A stretch of 64,000 bases of DNA from DZBG01 sp049241565 (GCA_049241565.1 JBMLQL010000009.1:62001-126000), one strand, 5' to 3'; positions 25,681 to 34,342 are shown, numbered from the stretch's first letter. Notes: generated by a model from the letters alone, not told the origin. A program made the numbers and translations.

Positions 25681-27012
25681 CTAGATTACTTTATCAACGA
25701 TCATCTTCAATGGTTTAACCTTTTGAGATGAGATCGTAATAACTTCCTTGTTCATTTTTTCGATAATTTTTGCCACCACATTGGTTTGGGCCGCATGGTG
25801 AACAATCGTCATCACAGGATCACCTTTTTTAACCTGATCTCCCACTTTCTTATGAAATACAAATCCCACAGAGTGATCAATCTCATCATCTTTAGATTTG
25901 CGTCCACCGCCGAGATCAATCAAAAGAAGGCCAATTTGATCATTTACAAAGCTTTTAATATGGCCCGATTTTGGAGCGAGAAGAGTTGTATGTTCATCGG
26001 CCACAGGAAGAAGAGAGTAGTCATCAACCACGCGCACATCTCCGCCTTGAGCTTTTATCATAACTTTAAATTTTTCCAAGGCCGAACCATCAGTGATTGT
26101 TTTTTGAACACGAACACGGGCCTTCTCAATTGTTTTATCAATTCCAGCTAGAAGAACCATATAAGCTGCAAGTTCTAACGAGAGTTCTGTTAAATCTTCA
26201 GGTCCATTCCCTTTGAGTGTTTCAATCGACTCAATCAATTCATGTGAATGCCCAACGGCTTGACCCAGAGGTTGATTCATATCAGTGATAAGGGCCACAC
26301 CTTTTTTCTTAAAGCGTTTTCCTGTGGCAATGAGAGATTTGGCCAGGGCCTTGGCGTCTTTTTTATCTTTCATAAAAGCACCAGAGCCGTACTTAATATC
26401 AAAGACCATTCCGTTGGCACCTTCAGCGAGTTTTTTACTCATAATCGATGCCGTAATGAGAGGAATAGAATCAATGGTGGCCGTCACATCACGAAGGGCA
26501 TAGATTTTTTTATCTGCTGGTGCGATGTCTGGTGTTTGGCCGATAAGAACAAGACCATTTTTATTGAGAAGGTCTTGGAATTCTTTGAGTGTGAGTGATG
26601 TTTTAAAACCTTCGATAGCTTCAATTTTATCAACTGTTCCACCAGTAAACCCAAGGCCCCGGCCAGCTATCATTGGAACTTTAACTCCAGCGGCTGCAGC
26701 AATAGGAGCAAGGATAAAAGAGGCCTTGTCACCAATTCCACCTGTTGAATGTTTATCAATAACATTTTTCCCAGTGAATTTGAGCTGCTCACCAGATTCA
26801 AGCATGGCATCAGTTAAGGCCGCTGTTTCTTGAATGTCCATGCCTTGAATAAACATGGCCATGAGCATCGCTGACATTTGATAGTCGGCGATCACACCTG
26901 AGGTGTAATTTTCGATAAACCATTTGATTTCAGTCGGAGATAACTTCTCTTTCTTCTTCTTTTTATCAATAAGGGTATAAACATTGAACTCGTTCGACAT
27001 TTTTTTGGCCAT
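25681..27012 (-). CDS. deoA: Pyrimidine-nucleoside/thymidine phosphorylase
   Basis: A 443-residue enzyme of the glycosyltransferase-3 family. Motifs: DKHSTGGIGDKASFILAPI (phosphate loop), the substrate segment TATIDSIPLITASIMSKKLAEG, VFDIKYGSGAFMK, and a C-terminal lipoyl-like lobe with GFVFHKKVGDQVKKGDP. The KHSTGG and SIMSKK signatures do not themselves separate thymidine phosphorylase (deoA) from the wider pyrimidine enzyme (pdp). First gene of the salvage operon. ATG 27012 and ATG 27000 (MSNEF) are both possible; neither has a strong SD. Confidence 0.92.
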   Translation of the reverse strand: MAKKMSNEFNVYTLIDKKKKKEKLSPTEIKWFIENYTSGVIADYQMSAMLMAMFIQGMDIQETAALTDAMLESGEQLKFTGKNVIDKHSTGGIGDKASFILAPIAAAAGVKVPMIAGRGLGFTGGTVDKIEAIEGFKTSLTLKEFQDLLNKNGLVLIGQTPDIAPADKKIYALRDVTATIDSIPLITASIMSKKLAEGANGMVFDIKYGSGAFMKDKKDAKALAKSLIATGKRFKKKGVALITDMNQPLGQAVGHSHELIESIETLKGNGPEDLTELSLELAAYMVLLAGIDKTIEKARVRVQKTITDGSALEKFKVMIKAQGGDVRVVDDYSLLPVADEHTTLLAPKSGHIKSFVNDQIGLLLIDLGGGRKSKDDEIDHSVGFVFHKKVGDQVKKGDPVMTIVHHAAQTNVVAKIIEKMNKEVITISSQKVKPLKMIVDKVI

Positions 27013-27037
27013 TGTTGCTCACTTCACGATTAGGGGT

Positions 27038-27066
27038 TTGCCAAGTTTAAAAGGGAAACTTATCAT
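27038..27066 (+). promoter_or_regulatory. Sigma-70 promoter for the gene at 27104
   Basis: TTGCCA (27038-27043), exactly 17 bases, TATCAT (27061-27066): five of six consensus bases in each box. It lies in the divergent gap before the salvage operon. A TTGCCAA / TTGGCAA pair flanks it (about 27038 and 27085), a possible operator. Confidence 0.7.
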
Positions 27067-27103
27067 AGACTTAGGTACCCCTATTGGCAATGAAAGGTGA
27101 AAA

Positions 27104-27508
27104 ATGAAGAAGTTCTTATCTTTAATATTAGTTTTGCAAATACTTGTTCCCTCTCTCGCGCTCGCGCAATCAGAGGATGAATTTGTAAAATCCACTCAGC
27201 AAGATATTCTTATTGTGGCCGGTGCAGGGGTGGCAGGAGCTGTCATTGGACTCTCGACCTTGTCGTTTACAAAACAACCAAGCAAACATCTTTCGAATAT
27301 CTGGACAGGTGCAGCAATAGGTGTGATCGCCGGTGTTATTTTTGTTGTTTATGATAACGCAACGAGAAATCACGAGCATCTTACAACTCAGATCGATGGA
27401 AAATCATTTGAGACAGCGGCCAGAAAACATTGGCATGATGAAAAATTTAGCCTCAATCTGACATCTCAAAGCTCGAATTCAGTTCCAGTTTGGCACCAAG
27501 AATTTTAA
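27104..27508 (+). CDS. Small membrane-associated protein, unknown
   Basis: A 134-residue protein with a signal peptide (1-22, ending LALAQ) and two further hydrophobic glycine-rich helices (ILIVAGAGVAGAVIGLSTL and IWTGAAIGVIAGVIFVVY). The C-terminal tail of about 45 residues is polar. SD AAAGGTG precedes ATG 27104, and a good promoter lies upstream. It stands between divergent deoA and the nucleoside transporter gene. Function unknown. Confidence 0.72.
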   Translation: MKKFLSLILVLQILVPSLALAQSEDEFVKSTQQDILIVAGAGVAGAVIGLSTLSFTKQPSKHLSNIWTGAAIGVIAGVIFVVYDNATRNHEHLTTQIDGKSFETAARKHWHDEKFSLNLTSQSSNSVPVWHQEF

Positions 27509-27527
27509 TAAAATCCGAGACTTTTGC

Positions 27528-27556
27528 TTGCATCGGCTTTCTTGAAAAGTTATAAC
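27528..27556 (+). promoter_or_regulatory. Candidate sigma-70 promoter for nupC
   Basis: TTGCAT (27528-27533), 17-base spacer, TATAAC (27551-27556). It lies 44 bases before the nucleoside transporter start. Confidence 0.55.
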
Positions 27557-27599
27557 CCAGACTCATAACGTCTAATACTTTTCCTTAAAGGATGGCCAG

Positions 27600-28814
27600 A
27601 TGGAACAGCTTATTTCCCTGTTGGGACTCTTTGTCTTTGTTGGATTTGCTTATGTTATAAGTGAGAACAAGAAGGCTATTCAATGGAGAACGGTCATTAC
27701 AGGAATTGTCCTGCAAATCGTATTCGGCTTAGTTATTTTAAAAACGGGATTCGGACGAGCGGTCTTTGCCTCGGCCAGTAATGCTTTTAACGCTATCCTT
27801 GGTTTCACTACTGAAGGATCAAAATTTCTTTTCGGAAGTCTTTCAAGCCCAGAAAACCTAGGTTTTATTTTTGCCACAATGGTTCTTCCAACCATCATTT
27901 TTATGAGTGCTCTCATGTCTTTGATGTACCACTTAGGTATTATGCAAAAAGTGGTTGAAGTGATGGCCAAGGTCATGATGAAGGTGATGAAAACTTCTGG
28001 AGCAGAATCACTGGCCGCTGCGGCCAATATTTTTGTGGGGCAAACTGAAGCTCCACTTGTGATTAAGCCTTATGTTGCTCAAATGACTAAATCTGAACTT
28101 ATGTGTTTGATGACTGGAGGAATGGCCACTGTTGCAGGTGGAGTTCTTGCGGCTTATGTAGGTTTCGGAGTAGATGCTGGGCATTTACTTGCTGCGTCTG
28201 TGATGTCAGCTCCTGCGGCCCTTGTTTGCGCTAAACTCATGGTCCCAGAAACTGAAGAATCAGCAACGGCCGGAGTGGTGAAAGTAGATCTTCCTGTGAT
28301 GGCGTCAAATGCTATTGATGCTGCTGCTCAAGGTGCTTCTGATGGACTTAAGCTTGCTGTAAATGTGGCAGCTATGCTTCTGGCCTTTATCGCTCTTATC
28401 GCTATGTTTAACGGAATGCTTGGTTACCTAGGTGGATTTGTAGGAATGCCTACGCTGAGCTTTGAGTATATTACCGGTATTTTATTTGCCCCTGTGGCCT
28501 GGCTAATGGGATGTCCTTGGGCCGATTGTTTCATCGTAGGATCGATGCTTGGAAAGAAGCTCGTTCTTAACGAATTTGTGGCCTATCTTGACCTCACGGC
28601 CTCAACCGGAAAAATTTCTGAGCGTTCTTCTATCCTTACAACATATGCTCTTTGTGGTTTTTCAAATTTCTCATCCATCGCCATTCAACTTGGAGGGATT
28701 GGGACTATGGCCCCAGAGAAGCGCCCTGTGTTGGCCAAGTACGGAATGAAGGCCCTTATCGGCGGAACTTTGGCATGCTTCATGACAGCATGTATTGCCG
28801 GACTTTTTATTTGA
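27600..28814 (+). CDS. nupC: Concentrative nucleoside transporter, NupC/CNT family
   Basis: A 404-residue inner-membrane permease with about ten membrane segments. CNT-specific motifs are present: NIFVGQTEAPLVIKPY, MTGGMATVAGGVLAAYV, SVMSAPAALVCAK, and ALCGFSNFSSIAIQLGG in the C-terminal half. It imports nucleosides with protons or sodium. It supplies the phosphorylases and deaminase encoded just upstream on the other strand. SD AAAGGATGG precedes ATG 27600. Confidence 0.94.
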   Translation: MEQLISLLGLFVFVGFAYVISENKKAIQWRTVITGIVLQIVFGLVILKTGFGRAVFASASNAFNAILGFTTEGSKFLFGSLSSPENLGFIFATMVLPTIIFMSALMSLMYHLGIMQKVVEVMAKVMMKVMKTSGAESLAAAANIFVGQTEAPLVIKPYVAQMTKSELMCLMTGGMATVAGGVLAAYVGFGVDAGHLLAASVMSAPAALVCAKLMVPETEESATAGVVKVDLPVMASNAIDAAAQGASDGLKLAVNVAAMLLAFIALIAMFNGMLGYLGGFVGMPTLSFEYITGILFAPVAWLMGCPWADCFIVGSMLGKKLVLNEFVAYLDLTASTGKISERSSILTTYALCGFSNFSSIAIQLGGIGTMAPEKRPVLAKYGMKALIGGTLACFMTACIAGLFI

Positions 28815-28878
28815 GGTAATTCCTAGTATTCTAAGAAGGATTATAGTTTTAAGAATTTTTAGATATTAGGACATTCAA

Positions 28879-30450
28879 ATGAAAGAACTCGTGATCAATC
28901 AGACTCACCATGAGTCGCGTATTGCGCTGATTGAAAATGGGGAGATCCTAGACTTTCTTGTCGAAAGAAGTACTCCCCATGCCTCTGCACCCATCGTTGG
29001 AAATATTTATCTCGGAAAAGTTTTAAGAGTGCTTCCCGGTATGCAATCGGCTTTCGTCGATATCGGTATGGAGCGTGCTGCTTTTCTTTATGTCGATGAT
29101 GCCTATATCCCGACAATTGAAGAGCAGAGAACCATGGCCGAAAGAGTCTCTCAAACAGACAGCCCTAAAAGAATCGGCGAAGTGATTCCAGATGAACTTT
29201 CAACACTCACTGAAACAGTGGACATGAAATTTCGTCCGGACATTAAGATTCAAGACTTTTTGAAAGAGGGCGATGAGATCGTTGTTCAAATTGCCAAAGA
29301 ACCCATTTCAACTAAAGGTCCTCGTGTCACCCGCCATATTACTCTGGCCGGTCGTCATATTGTTTATATGCCATTTATTGAACATACAGGTGTCTCTCGC
29401 CGAATTGAATCTGAGGAGGAGAGGAAGCGCCTAAAAGACATTCTTGATACCATTCGCCCGGAGAGTGTCGGTGTTATTGCTCGAACAAATGCAGATGGGC
29501 AGAGTTATAAAATTTTAAAAAATGATTTCAACTCTTTAGTAAAAATCTGGAAAGATGTTCAAAAGAAATTAGAGAAAGCTAAAGCGCCGACTCCTCTTCA
29601 TGAAGATCTTTCTTTTATTCAGCGAGCTCTTCGCGATATTACTGATGAGGATGTGGATCAAATTGTGGTTGATTCAAAATCTGCAGCGAAACAAGTCGAG
29701 AAATTTATTGAAAAATATATTCCTCATCATCAAGCTAAGATTAAATTCTATGATGCTGAGACACCTCTGTTTGAACACTATGGTATTGATATTGAGATCG
29801 AGCGAGCTCTCTCAAATCAGGTGTTCTTAAAGTCTGGTGGATCAATTAATGTGGATCAGACTGAAGCCTTAGTTTCTATTGATGTGAATACCGGAAAATT
29901 CGTAGGAAAGAAAACTCTTGAAGATACAATTCTAAAAACCAACCTTGAAGCTGTTAAAGAAATTTCTTACCAACTTCGTTTAAGAAATTGTGGTGGGATC
30001 ATCATTATCGATTTTATAGATATGGAAAAAGAAGAGCACAGACAAAGTGTTTACTCAGCTCTTCTTGAGGCCCTCAAGAAAGATCGCGCTAAAACTAATG
30101 TTCTTCCTATCTCAGGTCTTGGCCTGGTGGAGATGACTCGTAAGCGCACAAGAGATACTCTTATTCGTACTATGTGTGAGCCTTGTCCATACTGTGAAGG
30201 TGTGGGGCGTGTGAAATCTATGGAGACGGTTTGTTTTGAAGCGATACGTGATATTCATAAAGCGATGAGAAAAACTCAGAGCGGAAAAATCACGGTTTTT
30301 GCTCATCCAGAAGTCTGCGCCAAATTAACGAGTGAAGATTTCGGTGTGCAGGACATGATTGAAGAGGCTTATAATAAAACTCTTCTAATACGTGCTGATA
30401 ATAATTATCATATCGAGCAATACGAGCTTTATATACATGAGGAAGACTAA
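28879..30450 (+). CDS. rng: Ribonuclease E/G family endoribonuclease
   Basis: A 523-residue enzyme. It has an N-terminal S1-type domain (IYLGKVLRVLPGMQSAFVDIG) and an RNase H-like/5'-sensor region. The catalytic DNase I-like subdomain has ALVSIDVNTGKFVG (metal-binding Asp) and GGIIIIDFIDM. The zinc-link CEPCPYCEGVG joins subunits. There is no long scaffold tail, so this is the RNase G size class. It processes rRNA and turns over mRNA in the cytosol. Its stop overlaps the convergent HD-GYP-like gene by four bases. Confidence 0.95.
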   Translation: MKELVINQTHHESRIALIENGEILDFLVERSTPHASAPIVGNIYLGKVLRVLPGMQSAFVDIGMERAAFLYVDDAYIPTIEEQRTMAERVSQTDSPKRIGEVIPDELSTLTETVDMKFRPDIKIQDFLKEGDEIVVQIAKEPISTKGPRVTRHITLAGRHIVYMPFIEHTGVSRRIESEEERKRLKDILDTIRPESVGVIARTNADGQSYKILKNDFNSLVKIWKDVQKKLEKAKAPTPLHEDLSFIQRALRDITDEDVDQIVVDSKSAAKQVEKFIEKYIPHHQAKIKFYDAETPLFEHYGIDIEIERALSNQVFLKSGGSINVDQTEALVSIDVNTGKFVGKKTLEDTILKTNLEAVKEISYQLRLRNCGGIIIIDFIDMEKEEHRQSVYSALLEALKKDRAKTNVLPISGLGLVEMTRKRTRDTLIRTMCEPCPYCEGVGRVKSMETVCFEAIRDIHKAMRKTQSGKITVFAHPEVCAKLTSEDFGVQDMIEEAYNKTLLIRADNNYHIEQYELYIHEED

Positions 30451-31817
30451 GATTTTTTCATCTTCTCCAAGGCTTTGACGACTTTTCTGAAATTCACGAA
30501 ATCAAATCGTGTCTGGCAGCGCAGAAGATAGTCTTGGAGATGCGGCTCGTCCTCTTCTAGGAAATAGTAAGCAAAATCATTAGCGATGATAAAAAGAGCG
30601 GCGAGAGGGGAAATACGATCTGCCTTCAGCCCGTACGGAAAGCCGCTGCCATCTGGAAGTTCGTGCTGTTGAATAGCAAGAACATCAGTTTCAGGTGGGG
30701 CCGATGAAAAATATTTTTTTAAAAGCTCTGCACTCTCTTTGGGGTGATTTAAAAAAAGTCTTGTCTCCTCACTGGTGAGCTTATCTTTAACTTCATTGTA
30801 ATGATGAAGAGATTGAAGCTTTAAGAGATGAGGTCTAACCGCCAAGGTAATATCGCAAATAACTGCAGCGAAAACGAGCTTATCAATTGTTATTCTCGAG
30901 TTCCATTCTAAGTGCTTGGCCATCGAGCAAGCGATCAGAGAAGTGACATTAATTTTTTGTGTGTAAAAAGCGAGCTCAGATTGTTGAGACTTAAGCTGAG
31001 TAAGTAGAGGTCCAACATTTTCGTCTCTTTCAACAAGAGTTTTTATTTTATCTATCGCTTGCTCAACTGAGTGTTGAAAGTCTTGATCTATGTGGACTTC
31101 AGAACCAATGCGAAGAATTTTTTGCTCGAATTTCTTTTGAGGTGATTCGCTGGCCCCGCGGAGAACAAATCTAAAATTATTTGTCTTTAAAAAAATGTTA
31201 ATCTGTTTTTGTATCTGATCAATAACCCAGTTTGCAGTCTCGCGTTTCAGATAAAGAAATTTCACCCCACGATCAATGTATTTTTTCAGATCGAGAGTCT
31301 GAGTTTCATCTTCCTCCTGAAAAAGTTGGATGAATTTATCACCAATTTTGATATAAAGATTTTTGTTAATCCCGTCTAGAATCGCCAAAAAATTAACATC
31401 AACTCTGCAATATTCAGTTGTATTTTCGTAAGGAGTTCCCGAAAAAAGAGTCTTCGCTGCTTCAACTAAATCCACTGGAATTCTAGGTTCATCCATCAGC
31501 TTAATTTGGGGAGTGGGCCTTAATAGTTTGACTGCCTCTTCACGTACTTTATCAATAAGTACTATTACCTGAACTTCGTTTGATTTCTCGTGGACGTAAG
31601 ATACAAAATCTTCAAGAAGGTAAGCGTGAGGATTATAATCGTAAATAATCATCGCTGGTTTTTCACCCACGTTACGTAAATAATCCAAAGCCGATTCTTC
31701 TGATTCGAGCTCAGTGACATCCAGGAAAAGTTTAGTCTCTAGCACGAACTTTAGAATCCCTCTCATATAGGGGTTTGCAGAGACTACAAGTAAGGGGAGT
31801 TTTAGTTCCTTCGACAT
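30447..31817 (-). CDS. Degenerate receiver + HD-GYP-like protein
   Basis: A 456-residue protein. Residues 1-125 look like a receiver domain, with the acceptor-like D60 (MIIYDYN) but with the acidic pair replaced (VVSANPY). Residues 137-200 are the N-terminal segment often found in deltaproteobacterial HD-GYP proteins. Residues about 285-420 form the HD-GYP part: AAVICDIT where LLHDIG is usual (His to Cys), NHPKESAELLK, and HELPDGSGFPYGL in place of HHExxDGxGYPxGL. Loss of the HD histidine makes c-di-GMP hydrolysis doubtful; it may bind c-di-GMP or other proteins. ATG 31817 is chosen; an in-frame TTG lies at 31835. Confidence 0.75.
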   Translation of the reverse strand: MSKELKLPLLVVSANPYMRGILKFVLETKLFLDVTELESEESALDYLRNVGEKPAMIIYDYNPHAYLLEDFVSYVHEKSNEVQVIVLIDKVREEAVKLLRPTPQIKLMDEPRIPVDLVEAAKTLFSGTPYENTTEYCRVDVNFLAILDGINKNLYIKIGDKFIQLFQEEDETQTLDLKKYIDRGVKFLYLKRETANWVIDQIQKQINIFLKTNNFRFVLRGASESPQKKFEQKILRIGSEVHIDQDFQHSVEQAIDKIKTLVERDENVGPLLTQLKSQQSELAFYTQKINVTSLIACSMAKHLEWNSRITIDKLVFAAVICDITLAVRPHLLKLQSLHHYNEVKDKLTSEETRLFLNHPKESAELLKKYFSSAPPETDVLAIQQHELPDGSGFPYGLKADRISPLAALFIIANDFAYYFLEEDEPHLQDYLLRCQTRFDFVNFRKVVKALEKMKKS

Positions 31818-31879
31818 CCATTTATTATAGTTCAATCTGGTTCTTGCTTACTATGGTATTTGGTATTTTTGCTAAGCAA

Positions 31880-31908
31880 TTGAAATGAGATACTTTGTTG
31901 CATAGCAT
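31880..31908 (+). promoter_or_regulatory. Candidate sigma-70 promoter for the ribosomal operon
   Basis: TTGAAA (31880-31885), 17-base spacer, TAGCAT (31903-31908). It would give a leader of about 135 bases before the S6-S18 gene, long enough for an autoregulatory RNA structure. Confidence 0.5.
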
Positions 31909-31999
31909 TAGCAGGGAAGGGAATCTTATACTTCTGGCCGAACTCCCACACAGTGTGCTAACTTCCCGAGGACATTCATTTTTAACATATTTCATACTC

Positions 32000-32026
32000 G
32001 CTCACCGGCAATAAGGCAGGGTGGGC
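32000..32026 (+). promoter_or_regulatory. Candidate S6:S18-binding leader hairpin
   Basis: GCTCACC (32000-32006) pairs with GGGTGGGC (32019-32026) with one extra G and one G-T pair. Inside, GC (32008-32009) can pair with GC (32015-32016). A CCG trinucleotide lies at the internal loop. The rpsF operon leaders of many bacteria carry a hairpin with a conserved CCG that S6:S18 binds. The match in position and CCG is suggestive only. Confidence 0.35.
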
Positions 32027-32050
32027 TTAATATATAACCCTGGAGGAAAT

Positions 32051-32677
32051 ATGATCTACGAAGCTGCGTACATCGTACGCGCTGATGCTGCTGAAGAAGC
32101 GGTAACAGCAATCAAAAATTCCGTAAACGAAACTCTTAAGGAGTTCGGAGCGGAAGTTCTCGTTAACGATTCATGGGGTGTAAAATCTTTTGCTCAACCA
32201 ACAGAAACTGGTTTGAAAAAAGGTGCTTACCACTACGTGATGTACAAGTCGAACGGTACAGTAAATGCTGAGCTTGAACGTAAGTTTGGTATTAACGAGT
32301 ACGTTCTACGTTTTCTAGTTATCAAACTTGGTGACGACAAAAAACAAGCTGACATCGTTAAAAACTACAAAAACCCGAATCATGCAAAAGCGGTTGATGC
32401 TAGTGCAGAAGATGAAGAAGGTGGATTTGGTGGCGGCGGCGATAAAGAAAAACGTATGCACTCTAAAAAGAGATCATGTTATTTCTCAGCTACTAAAACT
32501 CAGCCAGACTGGAAAGATCCAAAATCTTATTCATGGCTAGTAAATGAGTTCGGAAAAATTTCTGCTGCTCGCGTAACTGGTTTAACACCGAAGTTCCAAC
32601 GTTCAGCGAACGCTGCTATTAAGCGCGGTCGTAATATGGGTCTTATCAGCTATATCTCTAACGAGATCGCTTACTAA
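32051..32677 (+). CDS. rpsF-rpsR: Fused 30S ribosomal proteins S6 and S18
   Basis: A single 208-residue reading frame. Residues 1-93 are ribosomal protein S6 (YEAAYIVRAD; DSWGVKSFAQPTETGLKKGA; ELERKFGINEYVLRFLVIKL). Residues about 94-138 are a charged, glycine-rich linker (EDEEGGFGGGGDKEK). Residues 139-208 are S18 (KKRSCYFSAT; FGKISAARVTGLTPKFQRS; NAAIKRGRNMGLISYIS). In most bacteria these are two genes, often with ssb between, and the proteins form a heterodimer on the 30S platform. ATG 32051 follows the SD GGAGGAAA. An internal ATG (32456, residue 136) could start separate S18, but its SD is weak. Confidence 0.93.
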   Translation: MIYEAAYIVRADAAEEAVTAIKNSVNETLKEFGAEVLVNDSWGVKSFAQPTETGLKKGAYHYVMYKSNGTVNAELERKFGINEYVLRFLVIKLGDDKKQADIVKNYKNPNHAKAVDASAEDEEGGFGGGGDKEKRMHSKKRSCYFSATKTQPDWKDPKSYSWLVNEFGKISAARVTGLTPKFQRSANAAIKRGRNMGLISYISNEIAY

Positions 32678-32697
32678 GATTATAAGCTAAGGAACTC

Positions 32698-33675
32698 ATG
32701 AGCGCGGATGTAATGCCAAACCCACAATTAAGCTTTGGACGCCTGGCCTTGTTAGGCCTGTCTTCTGTCGTTTTGTCGGCAAGTTTCATTATGTCTATCT
32801 TCGCTCCATTTCCAATCGCTCTGGCCGTTATTATGTACGGCCGCTTGAGGGGTTATGCGATCGGAGCTCTTGGGGCCATGGTTTGTTTTGTCTTAGCAAG
32901 TCTGCTTTTTAAAGACTTAGTTCTTTTTGGGTTTTATCTTTGTGTCCTTCTATTTGGTTTTGGCATAGCTGAAATTGTTCAACGCGGAATAAGACCAGTT
33001 CGCGGATTAGTTATCTTCGGGCTGTTGTTTTTAACTGTGATAAGTAGTCTTGGTGGATTTTTTCTGAAATCTCAGAATCTCTCAGCCGAGCAGTACATTG
33101 TTCAACAAATAGAGCAGAGTAGTGACAAGTTAGAGGAACAGAAAAAACTGATAAAACAGAGTGAATCGACAGATATTGAGGCCTTGACTCTTCTTGATAA
33201 TCCTAAGCTTCTCGCCAAGGAACTCATCAAGACTTTTCCGGGATACATCTTTATCGCTATGTTTATTATGCTTTGGTTTAATATGTTTATGGTTCTCAAA
33301 AGTAGGAGACTACTTTTTGCAGGAAACGATTATCCTCATTCTGAGCATGATCTTCTCCGCTTTCAAGTTCCCTTTGCGTGGATTTCACTTCTTGTTGTAG
33401 GCCTTGTGCTTGCGACTTGGGGACAAGATTTAGGACAACTTTGGTACGAAGATGCAGGAATGAACATTATTAAATGTCTCGGACTGTTTTATTTCTTCCA
33501 AGGGTTTGGAGTACTAAGTGATTTTTTAAGCTTTCTTGGGATCGTAGGGTTTTGGCGAAGCCTACTTGTGATGTCGATTATTTTTCTCGGCTCAACAGTT
33601 GTGGCCATGGCAGGACTCTTAGATAATTGGTTCGAATTTAGAAAGTATTTTGTAAAAAAAACGAAAATTGATTAA
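32698..33675 (+). CDS. DUF2232 / YybS-like membrane protein
   Basis: A 325-residue inner-membrane protein with about eight membrane segments and a charged middle loop (about residues 130-165). Its place between the S18 and L9 coding regions is the typical location of DUF2232 (YybS) genes in many bacteria, which supports the call more than any motif does. It begins 20 bases after the fusion gene with SD AAGGAAC. Molecular role unknown. Confidence 0.75.
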   Translation: MSADVMPNPQLSFGRLALLGLSSVVLSASFIMSIFAPFPIALAVIMYGRLRGYAIGALGAMVCFVLASLLFKDLVLFGFYLCVLLFGFGIAEIVQRGIRPVRGLVIFGLLFLTVISSLGGFFLKSQNLSAEQYIVQQIEQSSDKLEEQKKLIKQSESTDIEALTLLDNPKLLAKELIKTFPGYIFIAMFIMLWFNMFMVLKSRRLLFAGNDYPHSEHDLLRFQVPFAWISLLVVGLVLATWGQDLGQLWYEDAGMNIIKCLGLFYFFQGFGVLSDFLSFLGIVGFWRSLLVMSIIFLGSTVVAMAGLLDNWFEFRKYFVKKTKID

Positions 33676-33688
33676 TTAGGAGATATTT

Positions 33689-34267
33689 ATGAAAGTTATC
33701 CTTATTGAGAAAGTGAAGGCACTAGGAAATATTGGCGAAATCGTTAATGTTTCAGCTGGTTTTGCCCGTAACTATCTTGTACCAAGAAAATTTGCTCTAG
33801 TAGCAGATGAGAAAAGCACAAACGCGATCAAAGATAAGCAAAAAGCTCTAGCAAAAAAAGTTGCTGAAGAGAAAAATGCTGCTGAAGCGCAAAAGAAAAA
33901 AATCCATGGAACAACTATCGAACTTATTCGTAAGGTTGGATCAAATGGTAAGCTTTTTGGTGCTGTAACAAGTACTGAAATTGCTAAGGAACTTGAGACT
34001 AAAGGTGTTTCAATTGAAAGACGTATGATCACAATTGAAGGATCAATCAAATCTCTTGGAACTTACGAGGTTAAAGCTAAATTCTTTAATGATGTTGTCG
34101 CTGAATTCAATGTTAAAGTTGGAATCGATGCAGCTCAGGCTGAGGAACTTAAACGTCTTCAGGCCGAAGCTCAAAAGCGCAACGCTGATAAGAAAAAAGC
34201 GAAAGCTGACGCTGAAGCTGCTGCGAAAGCACAAGCTGAAGCTGACGCCCTTGCATCTGCTGAATAA
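33689..34267 (+). CDS. rplI: 50S ribosomal protein L9 with C-terminal extension
   Basis: A 192-residue L9. The N-terminal domain (MKVILIEKVKALGNIGEIVNVSAGFARNYL-type start with the conserved GxxGxxxxVxxGxxRNYLxP pattern), central long helix and C-terminal domain (about 80-148) are normal. A further 40 or so residues rich in Ala, Lys, Glu and Gln follow (for example AEAAAKAQAEADAL), beyond the usual length of about 148. SD TAGGAGAT precedes ATG 33689. The stop is followed by a UUCG-loop terminator. Confidence 0.95.
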   Translation: MKVILIEKVKALGNIGEIVNVSAGFARNYLVPRKFALVADEKSTNAIKDKQKALAKKVAEEKNAAEAQKKKIHGTTIELIRKVGSNGKLFGAVTSTEIAKELETKGVSIERRMITIEGSIKSLGTYEVKAKFFNDVVAEFNVKVGIDAAQAEELKRLQAEAQKRNADKKKAKADAEAAAKAQAEADALASAE

Positions 34268-34289
34268 GAACAATCTGTTCATTCATAGA

Positions 34290-34329
34290 GGAGAAGACCT
34301 TCGGGTCTTCTCCTTTTTTTCTTTTTTTA
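34290..34329 (+). terminator. Rho-independent terminator with UUCG tetraloop
   Basis: GGAGAAGACC (34290-34299), loop TTCG, GGTCTTCTCC (34304-34313): a perfect 10-bp stem closed by the very stable C(UUCG)G loop, then a T-rich tract. It ends the ribosomal operon 14 bases before dnaB. Confidence 0.95.
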
Positions 34330-34342
34330 CAGATGAGGAAGA

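Noticed and set aside
25279..26833. Long open frames opposite the punA and deoA genes
   Set aside because: Both phosphorylases have complete motifs; the antisense frames have no start signals or known features.
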